48,480 nt of DNA from Candidatus Rikenella faecigallinarum (GTDB lineage Bacteria; Bacteroidota; Bacteroidia; Bacteroidales; Rikenellaceae), in contig DXHL01000035.1 in the NCBI GenBank assembly GCA_019113395.1, positions 1-48,480 on the forward strand. Direction: 5' to 3'. A program made the translations under genes and the position numbers. Below, piece after piece: positions 43,653 through 48,480 of the stretch (within the stretch, counting starts at the first letter, position 1; each line of letters begins with the position of its first letter). The notes below the pieces were generated by a model, which ran no database searches, was not told the origin of the DNA, and saw nothing but the letters and a program-made list of their open reading frames with translations.

Positions 43653-43756
43653 TTTTTCTTCAAGTTTTTTCCATTTTTTCGCAACTACGCCCTGCACCTC
43701 TTCTCCACAACACCACTCTCCTCGCCGCACCGCATTGAATTATTGTCGCCGAAAAA

Positions 43757-43787
43757 TTGCGATAACCGACCGTAAATCATACCTTTG
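43757..43787 (+). promoter_or_regulatory. ugd promoter
   Basis: TTG at 43757-43759 and TACCTTTG at 43780-43787 are 20 bp apart. The predicted leader is about 15 nt before ATG 43806. Confidence 0.75.
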
Positions 43788-43805
43788 TTTCAAAATTCGA
43801 AACGT

Positions 43806-45125
43806 ATGAAAATCGCGATTGTGGGAACCGGCTATGTCGGTTTGGTGACAGGAACCTGTTTTGCGGAGATTGGCACCGACGTGACCTGTATCGATATCGA
43901 CCAACGCAAAATAGAGAACCTCAAACAGGGCATTATCCCCATTTTCGAACCCGGGCTGGATGAACTGGTGGCGAAGAATGTACGGGAGGGGCGGCTGCAC
44001 TTCTCGACCTCGCTGGCCGAAAGCATGGAGGGCGTTTCGCTGATTTTCAGCGCCGTGGGAACCCCTCCTGACGAAGATGGCAGCGCAGACCTGAGCTATG
44101 TGCTGGATGTGGCGCGTACCGTGGGGCAAAACCTCGACCACTACGTAGTGCTGGTCACCAAATCGACCGTTCCGGTGGGAACGGCGCAAAAGGTGAAGGC
44201 CGTTATCCGCGAAGAGCTCGACAAACGAGGGGTGGATATTCCGTTTGACGTGGCCTCGAACCCCGAATTTTTGAAAGAGGGTGCCGCCCTGAAAGATTTT
44301 ATGGCCCCCGACCGTGTGGTGGTCGGCGTCGAGAGCGAACAGGCCCGCAAACTGCTCGAAAAACTCTATAAACCCTTTATGCTGAACGGGTATCGCCTGC
44401 TTTTTATGGACATTGCCTCGGCTGAAATGACCAAATATGCAGCCAATGCCATGCTGGCCACCCGCATCAGCTTTATGAACGACATTGCCAACCTCTGCGA
44501 ACGGGTGGGTGCCGATGTGGACCAGGTGCGCAAAGGGATTGGGACCGACCCGCGAATTGGGAACAAGTTTCTCTATCCGGGGTGCGGTTACGGCGGGTCC
44601 TGTTTCCCGAAAGATATTAAGGCCCTCTCGCGCATCGGCCGACAAGCCGGCTATCCGATGCAGATTATCGATGCCGTGGAGGCCGTGAACGAACAGCAGA
44701 AAGGGATTGTCTTCCACAAACTGAGCGAGGCTTTCGGCGGAAATCTTCAGGGGAAAACCATTGCCATTTGGGGACTGGCCTTCAAGCCCGAGACCGACGA
44801 TATGCGCGAAGCTCCCTCTTTGGTGGTGATTGACCAGCTGCTGGCGGCAGGTGCCACGGTGCGGGCTTTCGACCCCGTGGCGATGGATGAGGCACGGCGG
44901 CGGCTGGGCGACCGCATCACCTACTGTACCAACAAAATGGATGCCGCCACAGGGGCGGATGCCGTGGCACTGCTGACCGAGTGGAAACAGTTCCGCCTGC
45001 CCGAGTGGGATAAGGTGAAAGGGGTTATGCGCGGTAATGTGGTGGTAGACGGTCGCAATATTTACGATGCCGAAGAGCTCAAGCAGTTGGGGCTGCAGTA
45101 CAGCCGCATCGGGCGGGGCATTTAA
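43806..45125 (+). CDS. ugd: UDP-glucose 6-dehydrogenase
   Basis: The 439-residue product oxidises UDP-glucose to UDP-glucuronate with two NAD+, feeding capsule or other surface polysaccharides. The N-terminal Rossmann motif is KIAIVGTGYVGLVTGTCFAE; GTPPDEDGSADLSYV, TKSTVPVGT and SNPEFLKEGAALKDFM follow. The catalytic Cys266 lies in GYGGSCFPKDIKAL. The C-terminal UDP-binding domain starts with IAIWGLAFKPETDDMREAPS. Length is normal. ATG 43806 starts at the Rossmann strand; an upstream in-frame ATG (43785) overlaps the promoter. No glycosyltransferase or other surface-polysaccharide gene is adjacent. Confidence 0.96.
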   Translation: MKIAIVGTGYVGLVTGTCFAEIGTDVTCIDIDQRKIENLKQGIIPIFEPGLDELVAKNVREGRLHFSTSLAESMEGVSLIFSAVGTPPDEDGSADLSYVLDVARTVGQNLDHYVVLVTKSTVPVGTAQKVKAVIREELDKRGVDIPFDVASNPEFLKEGAALKDFMAPDRVVVGVESEQARKLLEKLYKPFMLNGYRLLFMDIASAEMTKYAANAMLATRISFMNDIANLCERVGADVDQVRKGIGTDPRIGNKFLYPGCGYGGSCFPKDIKALSRIGRQAGYPMQIIDAVEAVNEQQKGIVFHKLSEAFGGNLQGKTIAIWGLAFKPETDDMREAPSLVVIDQLLAAGATVRAFDPVAMDEARRRLGDRITYCTNKMDAATGADAVALLTEWKQFRLPEWDKVKGVMRGNVVVDGRNIYDAEELKQLGLQYSRIGRGI

Positions 45126-45169
45126 TCTTTGGGGGGTTGCCCCATCCAATACCCTACTCTACTAATGAC

Positions 45170-45202
45170 AAGGGGTGCCGCACACCGTGGCACCCCTTTA
45201 TT
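45170..45202 (+). terminator. ugd terminator
   Basis: AAGGGGTGCC (45170-45179) pairs with GGCACCCCTT (45189-45198) around a 9-nt loop, followed by a short T-rich tail. It lies 44 bp after the ugd stop. Confidence 0.78.
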
Positions 45203-45234
45203 ATCTATGTTTACGCAACTCCTCCACTACCCCA

Positions 45235-46536
45235 TCACAACATCCCGGTCTGCTGAAAAGCCTCCGACACCCCCAACAACCGCAATCGTAACATATTCAG
45301 GGCATGCGTTGCCGCACGCTCGATGTTCTGCTCGCGCAACTCGCTGAAACGCATACAACGCGCCTCGGTTTCGACAGCACCCTCAACCGTTCTCCACGCC
45401 ACGGCCATCCACACCGTCCCGACCGGTTTTTCAGGCGTACCGCCTCCCGGCCCTGCCACACCGGTTGTCGAGACCCCGTAATCGGCCCCGAATCGCGTCA
45501 CCGCCCCCGCCGCCATCTGCCGAGCCACCGTTTCGCTCACCGCTCCCCACCGTTCAATATCTTCCGCCGCCACGCCCAGCAGATTGACCTTGGCCGCATT
45601 GCTGTACGAGGTAACGCCTCCGAGATAGTACTCCGATGCTCCTGCCATGGCCGTAATCCGCGCCGACACTGCCCCTCCCGTACACGACTCGGCCACTGCC
45701 AACGTCTTTCCCCGCTCCCGCAGCAGGTCGGCCACGGCCGATTCCACACTGGAGGGTTCATACCCCAGCATATACGGAGCGATATATTCCCGCAACTTTT
45801 CGAACTGCCGCGTAATCTCCTGCTCGGCGACAGACTGCTCCACATCATAGGCCGACAGTCGCAACCGGATTCCCCGCGGATTAGGCAGGTAGGCCAGGTG
45901 CAACCACGCAGGCAGGGCCTCTTCCCACGGCGCAATGGTCATGGCCAGTGCCGATTCAGCCATCCCAAAGGTCATCATCGTGCGGTGAACCACCGACCTC
46001 AGGGCGAAATATTCCCGCAGGAGGGGTATCACCTGTTCCGTTACGAGTGTTTTCATCTCAAACGGTACGCCCGGCAACGAAAAGAGCATCCTCTGCCGCT
46101 CTCCGATACGCTGCACGAACATCATCCCGGGTGCCGTCCCTACCCGATTGGGCAAGACACGACACCCCTCCGGCACCAACGCCTGGTCCTGATTCAGCGT
46201 GTTAAACGGCATCCCCCGCTCGGCTGTCATCTGCCGTACGTGTTCGTAAACGGCTTCATCCCGCACCAGCCGCATCCCAAAACACTCGGCCAGCGTCCGT
46301 TTGGTAATATCGTCCTTCGTAGGCCCCAACCCTCCCGTCATAATCACCACATCGGCCCGTTCCAAGGCTCCACGCACAGCCGCCTCAATATCCGCCGCCG
46401 TATCATGCACCGACACAATGCGGTCCACCTGCGCCCCGATACGCCCCAGCTCCTGTCCGAGCCAGGCAGAGTTGGTATCCACAACCTGCCCTATCAGCAG
46501 TTCGTCGCCCACGGTAATCAGTTCCACGCTCACCAT
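45235..46536 (-). CDS. cinA: CinA: NMN amidohydrolase/ADP-ribose pyrophosphatase-type protein
   Basis: The 433-residue product has an N-terminal MoaB/MogA-like COG1058 domain (ELITVGDELLIGQVVDTNSA; VVIMTGGLGPTKDDITKRTL; LFSLPGVPFEM) and a C-terminal PncC domain (LAVAESCTGGAVSARITAMA; YYLGGVTSYSNAAKVNLLGV; STTGVAGPGGGT). PncC hydrolyses NMN to NaMN and serves pyridine-nucleotide salvage; the N-terminal domain has ADP-ribose pyrophosphatase activity in other bacteria. A competence role is historical. It begins 4 bp after the pyrD stop, so the two form an operon. Confidence 0.93.
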   Translation of the reverse strand: MVSVELITVGDELLIGQVVDTNSAWLGQELGRIGAQVDRIVSVHDTAADIEAAVRGALERADVVIMTGGLGPTKDDITKRTLAECFGMRLVRDEAVYEHVRQMTAERGMPFNTLNQDQALVPEGCRVLPNRVGTAPGMMFVQRIGERQRMLFSLPGVPFEMKTLVTEQVIPLLREYFALRSVVHRTMMTFGMAESALAMTIAPWEEALPAWLHLAYLPNPRGIRLRLSAYDVEQSVAEQEITRQFEKLREYIAPYMLGYEPSSVESAVADLLRERGKTLAVAESCTGGAVSARITAMAGASEYYLGGVTSYSNAAKVNLLGVAAEDIERWGAVSETVARQMAAGAVTRFGADYGVSTTGVAGPGGGTPEKPVGTVWMAVAWRTVEGAVETEARCMRFSELREQNIERAATHALNMLRLRLLGVSEAFQQTGML

Positions 46537-46540
46537 CGCC

Positions 46541-47572
46541 TTATGCTTTGTTTTCGAGCCGTTTGCAGATGCGTTTCATCAGCCCCGGCCCTTCGTAAAT
46601 CATCCCCGAGTAGACCTGCACAAGCGACGCTCCCGCCTCCAACATCGCCACCGCATCCTCCACACTCATTATCCCGCCCACTCCGATAATCGGCACGCTT
46701 CCTTCGGTTTTTTGGTGGATATACCGCACCATCTCCCGCGAACGCTCCGTCAGGGGACCCCCACTCAAACCACCCTTCCCGATTTGAGTCACTCGCGCCG
46801 GGTCGCTCTGCAGCTCTTCACGCGAGGTAGTCGTATTGGTCGCCACTATCCCGTCAATCTTGCACTCTTCGACCACTTCTATCATTTGGTCTACCTGCTC
46901 CCGGGTCAAATCGGGGGATATCTTCAACAATATCGGCCGATAGTCGCTCTGACCCTGCCGAAACTCCTTGAGGGGTTCCAAAATAGCCACCGTCGAGGCT
47001 TTGCTTTGCAGCGCCGTCAGGCAGGCCACATTTGGACAACTCACATTCACCACGAAATAATCCACATAGTCATACAACGCCCGAAATGCCTTCAGGTAGT
47101 CACACGGTGCCTGTTCGTTGGGGGTCAGGGTATTCTTGCCGATATTACCCCCGATAATCAGTCCGGGTTTCCGATGCCGAAGATTCCGCACGGCATTCTG
47201 CACCCCGCGGTTGTTAAAGCCCATTCGGTTGATAATGGCCTTATCGGCCGGCAAACGGAAACAACGCGGTTTAGGATTTCCGTTTTGCGGTTTTGGGGTC
47301 ACGGTCCCGATTTCGACAAACCCGAACCCCAACGCCCCCAACATATCATACACCTCTGCATCCTTGTCAAACCCGGCCGCCATACCGATGGGATTCGGGA
47401 ACTTCAGACCCAACACTTCCCGTTCCAATTCGGGAGCCCGTCGCGTATATCTTGTCCGAAGCAGGGCTTTGGCAAAAGGGACATAGTGCATCACCCGCAA
47501 CAATCTCACAATCAGATGATGGATAGTTTCGGGCTGTAGTTTAAACAGCAGCGGTCGGAGAATTTTATACAT
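46541..47572 (-). CDS. pyrD: Dihydroorotate dehydrogenase (quinone), class 2
   Basis: The 343-residue product oxidises dihydroorotate to orotate at the inner membrane, passing electrons to quinone, here presumably menaquinone. The N-terminal amphipathic membrane-contact part (YKILRPLLFKLQPETIHHLI) marks class 2. NPIGMAAGFDKDAE, GFVEIGTVTPKPQNGNPKPR and FRLPADKAIINRMGFNN bind FMN and substrate, the catalytic Ser lies in NVSCPNV, and IIGVGGIMSVEDA and VQVYSGMIYEGPGL bind the FMN phosphate. ATG 47572 is preferred over a TTG two codons upstream. It heads the pyrD-cinA operon. Confidence 0.95.
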   Translation of the reverse strand: MYKILRPLLFKLQPETIHHLIVRLLRVMHYVPFAKALLRTRYTRRAPELEREVLGLKFPNPIGMAAGFDKDAEVYDMLGALGFGFVEIGTVTPKPQNGNPKPRCFRLPADKAIINRMGFNNRGVQNAVRNLRHRKPGLIIGGNIGKNTLTPNEQAPCDYLKAFRALYDYVDYFVVNVSCPNVACLTALQSKASTVAILEPLKEFRQGQSDYRPILLKISPDLTREQVDQMIEVVEECKIDGIVATNTTTSREELQSDPARVTQIGKGGLSGGPLTERSREMVRYIHQKTEGSVPIIGVGGIMSVEDAVAMLEAGASLVQVYSGMIYEGPGLMKRICKRLENKA

Positions 47573-47595
47573 CGGCAATCGAGAGTTTACATGGG

Positions 47596-47603
47596 CAAAG
47601 GTA
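47596..47603 (-). promoter_or_regulatory. -7 element of the pyrD promoter
   Basis: TACCTTTG on the minus strand (47603-47596) is a full -7 match, with a leader of about 20 nt to ATG 47572. No -33 TTG is seen at the right distance. Confidence 0.55.
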
Positions 47604-47609
47604 CGATAA

Positions 47610-48317
47610 AATTCAGGTTTTTGCGACGGGGCATATCTGTGTCAGGTTTCGTTTTCCGAGAGTTTTTGCCAGTGGGGCCGCAAGGACGGTTTCCCGGGCG
47701 CCGACGGCAGCACAATAGGAGAGACCACCGTAGGTAATAATGCAACAACAGTGATTATCTATGGAGCCGATGGGACCTCCATATTGACGGAAAATTCCAC
47801 AGGGTACAAATATGTCACTATATCCACCTCTGGCGTATTGACAGAAAACACATCCATAAATTATTCAATCAAACACCCTTTGACCTTTATTTATGGAGGT
47901 TCAATTTATGACTGGTACACAACCAGTTCCGGTTATCAGAATCACATCTTATGGAACCAGAGCAAGAAAAGCCAATACGACCCCTGTCCAGATGGATGGT
48001 GTATTGCAGAGGATGGTACGTGGAATGACTACACGTCACAATCAGCCCCATATTACATTCAGGGAATAGCAACCGAATCCGGGAATTATTATCAAACCAA
48101 TGGGTTATTATACAATCACATATCGTGGTATCCCTCAACAGGCTACCGAGGTCAGGCATCAGGTGTAGTTACCAACTCCGGCAATCTGGGTTTTAGTTGG
48201 TCTTCGACCACGGATGATATTCATGCATTGGACTTAAATTTTGGTATAGGCCGCTTTAATCACAGCAAACCCGATAGTCGTGCATGCGGGATGCCAGTCC
48301 GTTGCATTCAGGAGTAG
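47610..48317 (+). pseudogene. 5'-truncated FISUMP-type surface-protein fragment
   Basis: One plus-strand frame runs from just after an in-frame TAA (47607-47609) to the stop at 48317 without a credible start; the first GTG is at 47751. From about 47665 the protein is clearly of the Fibrobacter succinogenes major paralogous domain type: CQWGRKDGFPGADG, then YDPCPDGWCIAEDGTW, NSGNLGFSWSSTTDD and GMPVRCIQE at the C-terminus. Full proteins carry a signal or lipobox and further domains upstream, which are missing because pyrD's promoter region lies there. The DNA is visibly more AT-rich than its neighbours, which suggests a foreign origin. Expression from an unknown GTG start is possible but unlikely. 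Confidence 0.68.
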
Positions 48318-48480
48318 CGAGAGGGGAATCGAAGGAGCGGGATAAGGGAGAGTAATCCGCAGGGGTATCCGTGTAGGGGAAGAGGGGGAAGGCGCAGGGA
48401 GCAGCTCAGCCTCTCCCGGAGGGAAGAGAGAGCAAAGAGCAGATAAACCCCAAGCGAGGAAGCCCTGAAACGAGGGCAAT
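48318..48480. other. Purine-rich non-coding stretch at window end
   Basis: The stretch is G/A-rich on the plus strand and I find no gene, promoter pair or convincing hairpin in it. Confidence 0.3.

Noticed and set aside
43740-45149. 469-codon open frame antisense to ugd
   Set aside because: It covers ugd in mirror image, shows no motif and runs into the ugd promoter region.

Overview
The window looks like a stretch of chromosome from a Bacteroidota member, most likely order Bacteroidales. Several intergenic regions carry the TTG / 19-20 bp / TAnnTTTG promoter pattern of the Bacteroidota primary sigma factor. Lineage-typical families are present: TamB with the lipoprotein TamL, a DUF4290 protein, a DUF4831 protein, type B L31, a GIN-domain (DUF2807) protein and a FISUMP-type fragment. 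Menaquinone appears to be made by the futalosine route, since mqnB and mqnD are both here; this could fit Rikenellaceae or Odoribacteraceae, but the family is a guess. The DNA is GC-rich by eye, except for an AT-richer patch at the right end. I see no phage, transposase or CRISPR array. Most of the window is core metabolism.

Layout. 1-599 is the 5' part of a ROK regulator (minus strand). 866-6139 holds a coiled-coil membrane protein, dusB, tRNA-Asn, a flavodoxin/ferredoxin fusion, a small secreted protein, a decayed XRE gene beside a perfect 30-bp palindrome, and a coiled-coil lipoprotein. 6316-9425 is a tight plus-strand block: LysR regulator, mqnB, ybaK, mutY. 9457-13363 is a minus-strand block: IclR regulator, a secreted di-heme HzsA-like protein, and a LUD-domain protein. 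13505-16078 is an ABC permease with a convincing sigma-54 promoter and tandem upstream dyads. 16082-24794 holds an alkA-like glycosylase, tamB-tamL and a sirtuin. 24925-31276 holds tRNA-Arg, bioB, a small membrane protein and the carAB operon. 31455-41042 holds an rRNA methyltransferase, rpmE2, a sigma-54 response regulator, the DUF4290 gene, mqnD, folP, a GIN-domain protein, pdxA, metF and a DUF4831 protein. 41161-47572 holds trmN6, murA, tRNA-Glu, ugd, cinA and pyrD. 47610-48317 is a 5'-truncated FISUMP-type surface-protein remnant.

Connections. carAB and the quinone-dependent pyrD both serve pyrimidine synthesis, and pyrD would feed electrons into the menaquinone made by the mqn pathway. 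MutY and the AlkA-like enzyme are base-excision repair glycosylases. The sigma-54 response regulator at 33 kb is the only enhancer-binding protein seen here, so it is a candidate, but unproven, activator of the sigma-54 promoter at 13.6 kb. The least understood part is the IclR / HzsA-like / LUD block at 9.4-13.4 kb.
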